Below, one piece after another: positions 6,963 through 13,332 of a stretch of 26,688 bases of DNA. The stretch spans positions 29,196 through 55,883 of the forward strand of contig CAJUAE010000011.1 of assembly GCA_910583965.1 (NCBI GenBank), in the 5' to 3' direction. The notes beneath the pieces are model-generated. The model searched no databases and had not been told where the DNA came from. It saw only the letters and a program-made list of their open reading frames with translations. How positions within the stretch are numbered: the stretch's first letter is position 1; every line of letters starts with the position of its first letter. Origin of the DNA: an uncultured Lachnospiraceae bacterium (GTDB lineage: Bacteria > Bacillota > Clostridia > Lachnospirales > Lachnospiraceae). A program made the translations under genes and the position numbers.

Positions 6963-7943
6963 ATGAAAAAGAATGTTATTATATTTCTACCCATCTTTGG
7001 CTTGATGCTCAATGGCTGCGCAAATACCACCTCACCAAATCCAACCAAAAAAAACATAGAACTGCATGAAAATGTCACCGCAATATCCACTGATTCTAGT
7101 GAGCAAAAAACTTTAGAAAAGACTTCTCCTTCTATAACAGCAACAAAAGTTGAACAAGGAGGTCCCTATGGTCTACTCTCCCTCTCTGTTCCTGCTGGAT
7201 GGCACTATGAAACCTATCCTATGGACAGTGAAAAATTATCTTATGGATTGTATGGCATTCAATTTTTTCCAGAAGATGCGACTGACGGTTATATCACACT
7301 CGCCTATATTGATAACTTTGGGGTCTGTGGAACAGGTCTTGTCGAGGAATCGTTAACTCTTGCCGGAAAACCAGCCACTATGGGAATTTATGATAATCAT
7401 GATTATTGGGATTTTATTGCATTTGATGATGCGTACACTGGTATTGTCGCACTTTCATATGATGTTGAAAATTGGTGGGAAACCGATTCTGAACAAGTAC
7501 TAGAAATTTTAAATACAGCGTCATTTGACACTTCTATAAAAGAAGGTGGCACATATATTCACAGCGCTGAATCTGAAATAGACAAAATTGGACTTTATCT
7601 CACATTAAAAAAAATCACTCCAGCTGGTGCAATCCTAGTGTTTCACCAGTATGACGAGAATGCGCCAACCGGTGAACTGAACTATGGTGATGCTTTTGTA
7701 ATTGAAGTCCAAAAAAACAATATCTGGGAGGAAGTTCCTGTTGTTGTAGATGGCGAATATGCTTTTCATGATATTGCCTACAACATTTCGAACAGAGATA
7801 CTTCTGTACAGGAACTTGACTGGACCTGGCTGTATGGAACACTACAACCTGGCAATTATCGAATCAAAAAGGAAATCATGGATTTTAGAAAAAGCGGTGA
7901 TTATGACAAATATACACTTTATGCACAATTTACTTTGAATTAA
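6963..7943 (+). CDS. Lipoprotein with a C-terminal Ig-like domain
   Basis: 326-residue surface lipoprotein. A short signal peptide ends in the lipobox LNGC, so Cys19 should be lipidated after cleavage. A Ser/Thr/Pro-rich spacer (about 20-60) leads to a middle domain (about 64-190) starting GGPYGLLSLSVPAGWHYE, rich in aromatic and acidic residues. The last 120 residues match my memory of a bacterial Ig-like family (Big_14 type), with GEEVPVVV-like strands and the diagnostic WTWLYGTLQPGNYRIKKE. No enzyme motif is seen, so a binding or structural role at the envelope is likely. It is divergent from tetR and convergent with the AI-2E transporter. The ribosome site AAAGGA lies about 10 bases upstream of the ATG. 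Confidence 0.85.
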   Translation: MKKNVIIFLPIFGLMLNGCANTTSPNPTKKNIELHENVTAISTDSSEQKTLEKTSPSITATKVEQGGPYGLLSLSVPAGWHYETYPMDSEKLSYGLYGIQFFPEDATDGYITLAYIDNFGVCGTGLVEESLTLAGKPATMGIYDNHDYWDFIAFDDAYTGIVALSYDVENWWETDSEQVLEILNTASFDTSIKEGGTYIHSAESEIDKIGLYLTLKKITPAGAILVFHQYDENAPTGELNYGDAFVIEVQKNNIWEEVPVVVDGEYAFHDIAYNISNRDTSVQELDWTWLYGTLQPGNYRIKKEIMDFRKSGDYDKYTLYAQFTLN

Positions 7944-7959
7944 AGAATGTTCATAAGTA

Positions 7960-9072
7960 TTAACGATTCAATTCATTTTTTAAAAGTTGATAGATTGCTG
8001 CTGCTATTGGAACACCCAACAACATGCCGCCAATACCGAGTACGCCGCCGCCCACGGTCACAGCGGCAAGTACCCACACACCCGGCAAGCCAATCGATGA
8101 ACCGACCACACGCGGATAAATCAGATTGCCTTCCAACTGCTGTAACGTCACTAAATACGCAATAAAGATAACTGCCTTAATCGGAGAGACAGTAAAAATC
8201 ATAAACGCGCCAACAACCGCGCCAATATATGCACCAGCAATCGGAATCAATGCTGTAAAACCAACTAGACAGCCAATCATCGCTGCATATGGCAACCTTA
8301 ACAGCATCATTCCACCCATACAAAGTAACCCTAAAATCACTGCCTCTGTGCACTGTCCCACAATAAAGCTATGAAATGATTGGTTCAAAATCTCCACAAC
8401 ATAGTAAAACTTTTTTGTCACTTGTTCAGGCAGATATCGCACAAATAATCTGCGAAACTGTCTGCCTAGTCTTTCCTTACCAAGCAATAAATAAATAGCA
8501 AAAACCATTCCCACGGTCAAGGTAACAACCGTTGAAAATACAGAAGAAATAATGCTTGTCGCAGCACCCATCACGCCGCCAAGACCATTGATAAGAATAT
8601 TGATAACTTTTGTAAATGTTTCCTGCCAATCTGCCTCACTACCTTGCAATAAGCTATTCTCCCCAAACAAAAGTGCACTTATTTGCAAGTTGTCTTCCAT
8701 CCATATCGTAACGTTTTCCAAAACGCCTGGTAATTCTTCCAGTAGGATTTGCAAACATGCAATTAATTCGGGAACAATCATCTGAACAATCAACACTGCA
8801 ATTAAAAAAATACATACAAATGCAAGTACCATACAGATTGGACGACACATCTTCTTTGCAACTTCTTTTTTGCACTTGGGTTCCACATAGCGCTCCAAAA
8901 AATTCATTGGAATATTAACGACATATGCTATGGCACACCCCCAAAACAAGGGTTTTGCCGCACCGAGCGCAACATTTGTTATCCCAGTAAAAACAGACCA
9001 ATAATGCATTACCAAGAACAACAACACTACTGTGATACCTGCCCGCAAACAGGTTTTCCATTTCAATTCCAT
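7960..9072 (-). CDS. AI-2E family transporter
   Basis: 370-residue membrane protein of the PerM/YtvI/TqsA family. Known members export or take up small molecules, or couple to ions; AI-2 transport itself is shown for very few. The usual layout is visible: three N-terminal membrane segments (about 9-25, 40-58, 80-102), a soluble stretch, then several C-terminal segments, including ALIPIAGAYIGAVVGAF and the family signature QQLEGNLIYPRVVG. The ATG at 9072 is preferred; an in-frame GTG at 9081 lies within its ribosome site (AAGAGGTG). Only 16 bases separate it from the convergent lipoprotein gene. Nothing nearby points to quorum sensing. Confidence 0.93.
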   Translation of the reverse strand: MELKWKTCLRAGITVVLLFLVMHYWSVFTGITNVALGAAKPLFWGCAIAYVVNIPMNFLERYVEPKCKKEVAKKMCRPICMVLAFVCIFLIAVLIVQMIVPELIACLQILLEELPGVLENVTIWMEDNLQISALLFGENSLLQGSEADWQETFTKVINILINGLGGVMGAATSIISSVFSTVVTLTVGMVFAIYLLLGKERLGRQFRRLFVRYLPEQVTKKFYYVVEILNQSFHSFIVGQCTEAVILGLLCMGGMMLLRLPYAAMIGCLVGFTALIPIAGAYIGAVVGAFMIFTVSPIKAVIFIAYLVTLQQLEGNLIYPRVVGSSIGLPGVWVLAAVTVGGGVLGIGGMLLGVPIAAAIYQLLKNELNR

Positions 9073-9149
9073 TTCGTTCACCTCTTATTCGTGATACAAT
9101 CCTTAATAAAACCACGATTTCTGTCATATATTCAGCTCACTATTTTTTC

Positions 9150-9177
9150 ATTATATCAGAATCGTTTGAAACTGCAA
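9150..9177 (-). promoter_or_regulatory. Promoter of the AI-2E transporter gene
   Basis: On the minus strand TTGCAG (9177-9172) and TATAAT (9155-9150) are 16 bases apart, with an extended -10 (TGATATAAT). TTCTGATATAAT also occurs in the opposite direction at 9259-9270. Confidence 0.65.
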
Positions 9178-9326
9178 GAACATTCATCTATATTTAAAAA
9201 TTATTATTAAATTTTTAGATTGCAACCGCTAACCTATATGGAGCAATGCAAACGTTATTTCTGATATAATATTCCTATAAAACACTTGAAACCATCCAGA
9301 AAATTGCGAACAGTAAGCTCGATTTT

Positions 9327-10088
9327 TTAGTGATGTTTATGTGATTTGGAATGTCCGTTTTTGTGTCCGTTTGTTGTGTTGTCATCCATTACATTTTTTT
9401 TGTTATGTCCTTGGCAAGTTCGAATCCGATTCTGAATTTCACTTATTGACATTCCATGGCATTCCTCCACAGTAATGTTTGTATCATATTGTGACAATTC
9501 AAGAAAAGCTCGATACTTGCCAAACGACATTTTATATTGGTGCGCTTCTTTCATGCAAGCTGTATCACTACTGTAAGTCACCACATTGTATCGCTGAAAG
9601 CGATTATCCGTGTAAATCTGTTCTAACATTACATCGGAATGTTCAGAAATAACTGTGAAAACCAACTGTGAATCCTTGTTCAAAAAACGGCTGTAATAGG
9701 CGTCTTGCATCAGCCGATCAATCGCCTGCATATAAGAAATATTTTTTAGTGGTACATGTTGCAAAATATCTTGTCCATCTGCATTGTACCCCTTTGCGGA
9801 CACTACTTTATCAAAGCGGTTAATGGCAAGTTCAATAGAAGGATTCACATCAATACTAATGTACGATACAGGTCTACGATAGATAGAATATCCACCTACT
9901 CCCATCAGCAAGAAAATGCAGAGAACAGCCATGGCATACCGCAATGCAACTTGCGACTTTCGTCGAGGAATACTACGCTTTTGCTTCGTTCGCTGTTCTT
10001 CCAGATAACATAGAGTATTCTGTTTCATTTCCTCCGTTGCCTGTAGATTCTCCATGCTTTTCTGAATCATATTCTGCGTACTACTCAT
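9327..10088 (-). CDS. RsgI-like anti-sigma factor with His-rich tail
   Basis: 253-residue single-pass membrane protein expected to hold the adjacent sigma factor. Residues 1-47 are cytosolic and helical (QNMIQKSMENLQATEEMKQN). The membrane segment is about 48-68. The outside begins with the RsgI-type stalk YISIDVNPSIELAINRFDKV; its Asn82-Pro83 matches the site where RsgI of Clostridium thermocellum is reported to cleave itself. The tail is hydrophilic and ends in a His/Lys/Asn/Gly-rich run with five His in the last 12 residues. The start at 10088 is chosen because its ATG overlaps the sigma stop (ATGA) and GGAGG is 9 bases upstream, which suggests coupled translation. Regulated intramembrane cleavage is plausible but inferred. 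Confidence 0.85.
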   Translation of the reverse strand: MSSTQNMIQKSMENLQATEEMKQNTLCYLEEQRTKQKRSIPRRKSQVALRYAMAVLCIFLLMGVGGYSIYRRPVSYISIDVNPSIELAINRFDKVVSAKGYNADGQDILQHVPLKNISYMQAIDRLMQDAYYSRFLNKDSQLVFTVISEHSDVMLEQIYTDNRFQRYNVVTYSSDTACMKEAHQYKMSFGKYRAFLELSQYDTNITVEECHGMSISEIQNRIRTCQGHNKKNVMDDNTTNGHKNGHSKSHKHH

Positions 10089-10564
10089 GACCATTCACCT
10101 CCCAACTGTTCCCGCAGGATATCTTTTGCCCTAGAAAGCCATGTATAGATTGTGTTCTCCTTTTTCCCTAATATTTTTGCAATCTGCACTGCTGAGTACT
10201 CCTCATAGTAAAAAAGATAAATTACATCGCGATATTTCTCTGGAAGTTTCAGGACAGCTTCCAAAACCTCTTTTGATGGATTGTCCAACACTACACTTTC
10301 TTCTGCAAGCACATCGAGTGGAACCCATTTTCTACGGGACAAAGTGCGAAGCCAGTCAGTGCAGGCATTGATAGTCACACGCACAAACCAAGCCTTCTCA
10401 TGCTCGTTACTCTCGAAGGAACCTTCATATAGCAAATATTTCATATATACATTCTGAAATACATCCTCTGTATCATGTCTGTTCTTCAGATGTACAAAAC
10501 ATATCCGCCGCACCATATCTGCATAGGCTTCCATGACACGATTCACATCCTCTGTGCTTTTCAA
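10085..10564 (-). CDS. ECF-type sigma-70 family RNA polymerase sigma factor
   Basis: 159-residue alternative sigma factor with only regions 2 and 4. Region 2 (about 10-75) contains DTEDVFQNVYMKYL and the -10-binding segment KAWFVRVTINACTDWLR. Region 4 (about 105-155) contains LPEKYRDVIYLFYYEEYS and the helix-turn-helix IAKILGKKENTIYTWLSRA. The start is an unusual TTG at 10564: it has AGGGGG about 8 bases upstream and gives region 2 its normal N-terminus, while the first ATG would remove ten residues. It overlaps the anti-sigma gene by four bases. The secreted peptide gene upstream on the same strand may be its target. Target promoters cannot be identified. Confidence 0.93.
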   Translation of the reverse strand: MKSTEDVNRVMEAYADMVRRICFVHLKNRHDTEDVFQNVYMKYLLYEGSFESNEHEKAWFVRVTINACTDWLRTLSRRKWVPLDVLAEESVVLDNPSKEVLEAVLKLPEKYRDVIYLFYYEEYSAVQIAKILGKKENTIYTWLSRAKDILREQLGGEWS

Positions 10565-10618
10565 AAGTCTTCCCCCTCATCTGACTGCCGACCACTAATC
10601 TATTTTTCATCCAAATAA

Positions 10619-10674
10619 GCTGTTGAAAGATACAATTTGCCCAATTTATTTGGGAAATTGCATCCTCCAACAGC
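10619..10674 (-). promoter_or_regulatory. Large hairpin before the sigma gene
   Basis: On the minus strand a 56-base structure forms: outer stem GCTGTTG/CAACAGC, a symmetric 3x3 internal loop, then GATGCAATTT with AAATTGTATC (one G-U) and CCCAA/TTGGG with a bulged C. Only UUAUUU follows, so it could be a weak terminator of the peptide gene, an attenuator or a sigma leader. TTGACA (10724-10719) lies upstream without a good -10. Confidence 0.55.
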
Positions 10675-10730
10675 CCTTTGATTTCGTATGCACACTCAAA
10701 AAATATCCTGCGCGAACATGTCAATAATTA

Positions 10731-10991
10731 CTAATGATGATGACCGCTATGGTGTCTTGTCCCGCTATAGTGATAAGTCTCTGTGTGGTGCACTGTCCCA
10801 TCGCAGTCTACGCCAAGAGTACACACGCCATCTACATCACAACTTCCATCCGCATAACATACTGGTGTAGGATTCTGCGCCACTACCCTGTATGTTCTTC
10901 CATGATGTGCAAACGCCACACTTGATGAGCTTCCTGCAACAACTGCTGCCAGAGCCATCACTGCCGCTATTTTTGTTACTTTTCCCCACAT
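10731..10991 (-). CDS. Secreted Cys/His-rich small peptide
   Basis: 86-residue exported protein, family not recognised. A signal peptide (MWGKVTKIAAVMALAAVVAG, then SSSSV) ends in AFA, with likely cleavage after Ala28, leaving 58 residues. The mature part starts with His-His and has four Cys at 45, 51, 57 and 63, exactly six apart (CYADGS, CDVDGV, CTLGVD, CDGTV). It ends in a His-rich tail (HHTETYHYSGTRHHSGHHH), ten His in all. This composition suggests metal binding or disulfide cross-linking. The start at 10991 is chosen for GGAGG 7 bases upstream and for giving a proper signal peptide; the frame is open further to 11045. It lies upstream of the sigma/anti-sigma pair on the same strand. Confidence 0.8.
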   Translation of the reverse strand: MWGKVTKIAAVMALAAVVAGSSSSVAFAHHGRTYRVVAQNPTPVCYADGSCDVDGVCTLGVDCDGTVHHTETYHYSGTRHHSGHHH

Positions 10992-11100
10992 GTTATTTCC
11001 CTCCATTTTTGGTCTTTTTTGACCACTTAGTATCATCTGTTTCATAAGTAATACGCATGGCAGAGAGAAATCCTTTCATTCTTTTCAAAAAATTTTAAAA

Positions 11101-11124
11101 TTTTTATAGATTTCTCTATAAAAA
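11101..11124 (-). terminator. Probable terminator of the unknown operon
   Basis: TTTTTATAGA (11101-11110) and TCTATAAAAA (11115-11124) form a perfect 10-base-pair AT-rich stem with a 4-base loop, overlapping the stop of the gene at 11116. On the minus strand it is followed by a T-rich stretch. Confidence 0.55.
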
Positions 11125-12300
11125 ACATTTCCGATAAGATTCCTTCGTAAACTCATAGTCAAAACGACTCCTTACCTTTGCAAACTTTTCTCCGTAAAAA
11201 TCCGCTTTTGCCTGCATGTAATCACTGACTGCCATTGTAGATACCTGACCTTGCGCATCTGTCTCCAAATTCGGAAATTGTGCACAAACTTTAGGAACAC
11301 CGCTTCGTTCAAGCAATATAAAATAACACCACCACTCTAGAAATACATTCATATTATTCACTGTTGTATCATTGTTCTCCTCGCTAATATCTTCGACAGC
11401 CTGTTCTATATCCTTATCCAACTGGTCAAAACAGCCGTCATATGCGATGAGCAATCTCTGAAGGGTACTTGCATCCTCTAGTCGAATTTCCTGCGGTAAC
11501 TCCATCCAATATTTTTTATAAAAATATTGAAACATCTCTACATTTCCACTGTTCACACAAGTGGCTATCATATCCAAATACATGGAATCTGGCTCCGCAT
11601 TCTGGCAATACTTATAGCACCACAGGTGTCTTTTGGGAATATTTTTGTGAATATAATCCAACATTAACTCCTCTGCGCGTCGCCCTTGTCCAATCAGCAA
11701 AAAATGACGCAAATATGGCAAATGTCTACAGACATAGCAACTTTTCATTTCTTTTTCATAAAAAAGAAAATTTCGCACCGCTCGCTCCATCCTATCTATA
11801 TCCAGATACAAAATACTCAGTGAAATCTCATCTGCATAATATTTGTATGTATTGCCATATTTGAGTGCTGCCTCCTCATATCGTTTCATAAATATCTCCA
11901 TCTTGGCGTCATCAATCTGATAATACTGATAATAGGCTTCAAAAATCATATCATAAACCCAGACATTAATAGATGCCATATCTGTGTTTGGATAGTTTGA
12001 CAGTTCTCTGTCCATGTACAATGCACTGTCTTTGTAGTAAAGTTCCGCGTACTTTACAATTTCCGCATAGTTGTTATTGCGTGTATATAAATACATCAAC
12101 TCATATAATGTATAGAAATATAAATGCCACTCCTTCTCCTGCTTAGTAAGCCTTAAAAGTCGTTTGAGAATAGATACCAAAACATTGTAATTCTGGTCAT
12201 ACAGATCATAACCACCTCGCGTCAAATCCTGTGTCTTGCTGACCAATTCTCGAATTTCATCCGACTCAATTTTTATTGGCTTAATGCTTCCATATATCAT
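11116..12300 (-). CDS. Helical-repeat (TPR-like) hypothetical protein
   Basis: 394 residues, cytosolic, not recognised. It is nearly all helix and rich in Tyr/Leu pairs spaced like TPR-type repeats (YFYTLYELMYLYTRNNNYAE; YYADEISLSILYLDIDRMER). In the middle are C188-x2-C191-x-H193 and C228-x3-C232 flanking a helical pair with GQGRRAEELMLDY, a possible zinc site in a TPR-like array. There is no signal peptide or enzyme motif, so a scaffold or sensor role is possible. The start at 12300 is chosen because AGGGGG lies 7 bases upstream; the frame also starts at 12321. It is the last gene of a three-gene operon and ends in a hairpin. Confidence 0.75.
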   Translation of the reverse strand: MIYGSIKPIKIESDEIRELVSKTQDLTRGGYDLYDQNYNVLVSILKRLLRLTKQEKEWHLYFYTLYELMYLYTRNNNYAEIVKYAELYYKDSALYMDRELSNYPNTDMASINVWVYDMIFEAYYQYYQIDDAKMEIFMKRYEEAALKYGNTYKYYADEISLSILYLDIDRMERAVRNFLFYEKEMKSCYVCRHLPYLRHFLLIGQGRRAEELMLDYIHKNIPKRHLWCYKYCQNAEPDSMYLDMIATCVNSGNVEMFQYFYKKYWMELPQEIRLEDASTLQRLLIAYDGCFDQLDKDIEQAVEDISEENNDTTVNNMNVFLEWWCYFILLERSGVPKVCAQFPNLETDAQGQVSTMAVSDYMQAKADFYGEKFAKVRSRFDYEFTKESYRKCFL

Positions 12301-12318
12301 AATTCTTCCCCCTCTTAT

Positions 12319-12340
12319 CACTGTGTTTCACTCCACAGTG
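12319..12340 (-). other. Short hairpin between genes of the unknown operon
   Basis: CACTGTG (12319-12325) and CACAGTG (12334-12340) form a perfect 7-base-pair stem with an 8-base loop, just upstream of the ribosome site of the helical-repeat gene. It could affect its translation or RNA stability. Confidence 0.4.
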
Positions 12341-12360
12341 CGCAACCGCTCTACAATGTT

Positions 12361-12537
12361 CTACTCCAAATTCTTAAAATACAAATATGGAATCACGAGT
12401 ACAATCACAATCAATATCAGTATACAACAAACAATTGCCATCACTTCAAGTTTACGATCTGCAAGAGAAATCTTCTCGCCCACAGATTGTGCTGGAATCA
12501 CGCTGTCTGGCCTAACACTTCTTAGCCTTTTTACCAC
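12361..12537 (-). CDS. Small single-pass membrane protein, 58 aa
   Basis: A short open frame fills most of the gap between the two larger genes of this operon. From a GTG at 12537 it encodes 58 residues: a basic N-terminus (VVKRLRSVRPDS), SVGEKISLADRKLEVM, then a strongly hydrophobic segment (about 33-53, AIVCCILILIVIVLVIPYLY) and FKNLE. The GTG lies 26 bases inside the end of the upstream gene, so translational coupling is likely, but no ribosome site is visible and the start is uncertain; GTG at residue 13 or 19 is possible. The coding case rests on the clean topology, the tight packing and the stop 60 bases before the next start. Function unknown. Confidence 0.6.
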   Translation of the reverse strand: MVKRLRSVRPDSVIPAQSVGEKISLADRKLEVMAIVCCILILIVIVLVIPYLYFKNLE

Positions 12538-13114
12538 CTTTTACATTTTGATATTTTAATAGATATGCAGAGCAAGTAGTAAGACCATTTTCGTTTGCAA
12601 TCTTTAACAATTTTCCGATCGCGGATTCTGATATATATCCTCTATCCAAAAATGCCAGAAATTCTTTCTCCTTTTTTGCCTCGAGCAAACGCGATGCAAT
12701 CCGTAGAGCTGTATGTTTCAAATATGCTATGTAGGGAATATCCTCCTCCCCTTGCAGTCGCAAAATGCCAAGTTCTGCAAATTCCAGCCGTTCTTCTGAA
12801 TCCGTAATCTCCTCAAAACAAGCGTCATACTCCTCATAATCAATCTGATCGTTATTCCAAGCCAAGTCCAAATGATATGCAGCAGTGCGTTTCAAGCTGC
12901 CGGGTATCAAGAATGTCTCTGTTTTATCGCCCTTTTTATGCCGCGCGTGAACGACACAACGTCCCCATTCCACATTCATCCTTTTTTCCGTCATATTTTC
13001 TTTCGCTGTCACAATGCCGCTAATCTTCCACGCACTATTATTGGAATACCTTTTTTTCTCCAAGCGAAACTGATTTCCTTGATATTCGTGTATAAGACTC
13101 TCACTATTACTCAT
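12512..13114 (-). CDS. Hypothetical protein, first gene of the unknown operon
   Basis: 200-residue soluble protein, not recognised. Residues 1-90 look like a beta-rich domain (YQGNQFRLEKKRYSNNSAWK; VEWGRCVVHARHKKGDKTET). Residues 95-190 are helical and acidic (EEYDACFEEITDSEERLEF; LLEAKKEKEFLAFLDRGYIS), possibly ankyrin- or TPR-like. The C-terminus is very basic (KGGKKAKKC). The ATG has an excellent ribosome site (GGAGG, 6 bases). It overlaps the small membrane gene by 26 bases. It is preceded by a leader of about 160 bases containing tandem structured repeats and a consensus promoter, so its expression is probably regulated in the leader. Function unknown. Confidence 0.78.
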   Translation of the reverse strand: MSNSESLIHEYQGNQFRLEKKRYSNNSAWKISGIVTAKENMTEKRMNVEWGRCVVHARHKKGDKTETFLIPGSLKRTAAYHLDLAWNNDQIDYEEYDACFEEITDSEERLEFAELGILRLQGEEDIPYIAYLKHTALRIASRLLEAKKEKEFLAFLDRGYISESAIGKLLKIANENGLTTCSAYLLKYQNVKGGKKAKKC

Positions 13115-13124
13115 TTTTTCCTCC

Positions 13125-13260
13125 TTTCACAAACTCCCATAATTCCGCTTTGCGGGCGTACTAATCAGAATAGTGAAATCTTTGATTTCACACTACTCCC
13201 ATCTGTTCGCTTCGGTGGGCGTACTAATCAGAATGGGTGAAACTAAAATTTCACACTAGC
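13125..13260 (-). repeat. Tandem family B repeats in an operon leader
   Basis: Two units with a 63-base period share an exact 18-base core, GGGCGTACTAATCAGAAT on the plus strand (13154-13171 and 13217-13234). Minus-strand hairpins are GTGAAATC-aaa-GATTTCAC in one and GTGAAA/TTTCAC in the other; the former also has CCGC-aaa-GCGG. A fragment of a third unit (TTTCACAAACTCCCAT, 13125-13140) directly abuts the ribosome site of the gene at 13114. A related copy lies at 1-60. Confidence 0.75.
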
Positions 13261-13283
13261 AAAATATCTAAACATATGTACGT

Positions 13284-13312
13284 ATTATATCGCATGAACA
13301 TATATTTGTCAA
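13284..13312 (-). promoter_or_regulatory. Consensus promoter of the unknown operon
   Basis: On the minus strand TTGACA (13312-13307) and TATAAT (13289-13284) are exactly 17 bases apart. It is downstream of the recombinase gene and transcribes the repeat leader and three genes. AACATAT occurs twice within or beside it (around 13270 and 13297), possibly a regulator site. Confidence 0.88.
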
Positions 13313-13332
13313 GCATTACAAATTTAGTACAC

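Noticed and set aside
6803..7090. 95-codon minus-strand frame overlapping the lipoprotein signal region
   Set aside because: It is antisense to a convincing lipobox-bearing gene; its hydrophobic look is a by-product of the opposite strand.
10473..10724. 83-codon minus-strand frame covering the sigma leader hairpin
   Set aside because: It is out of frame with the sigma gene, has no ribosome site and its product looks random.
11469..11864. 131-codon open frame on the plus strand
   Set aside because: It lies fully opposite the helical-repeat gene, has no ribosome site and gives a low-complexity, unlikely protein.
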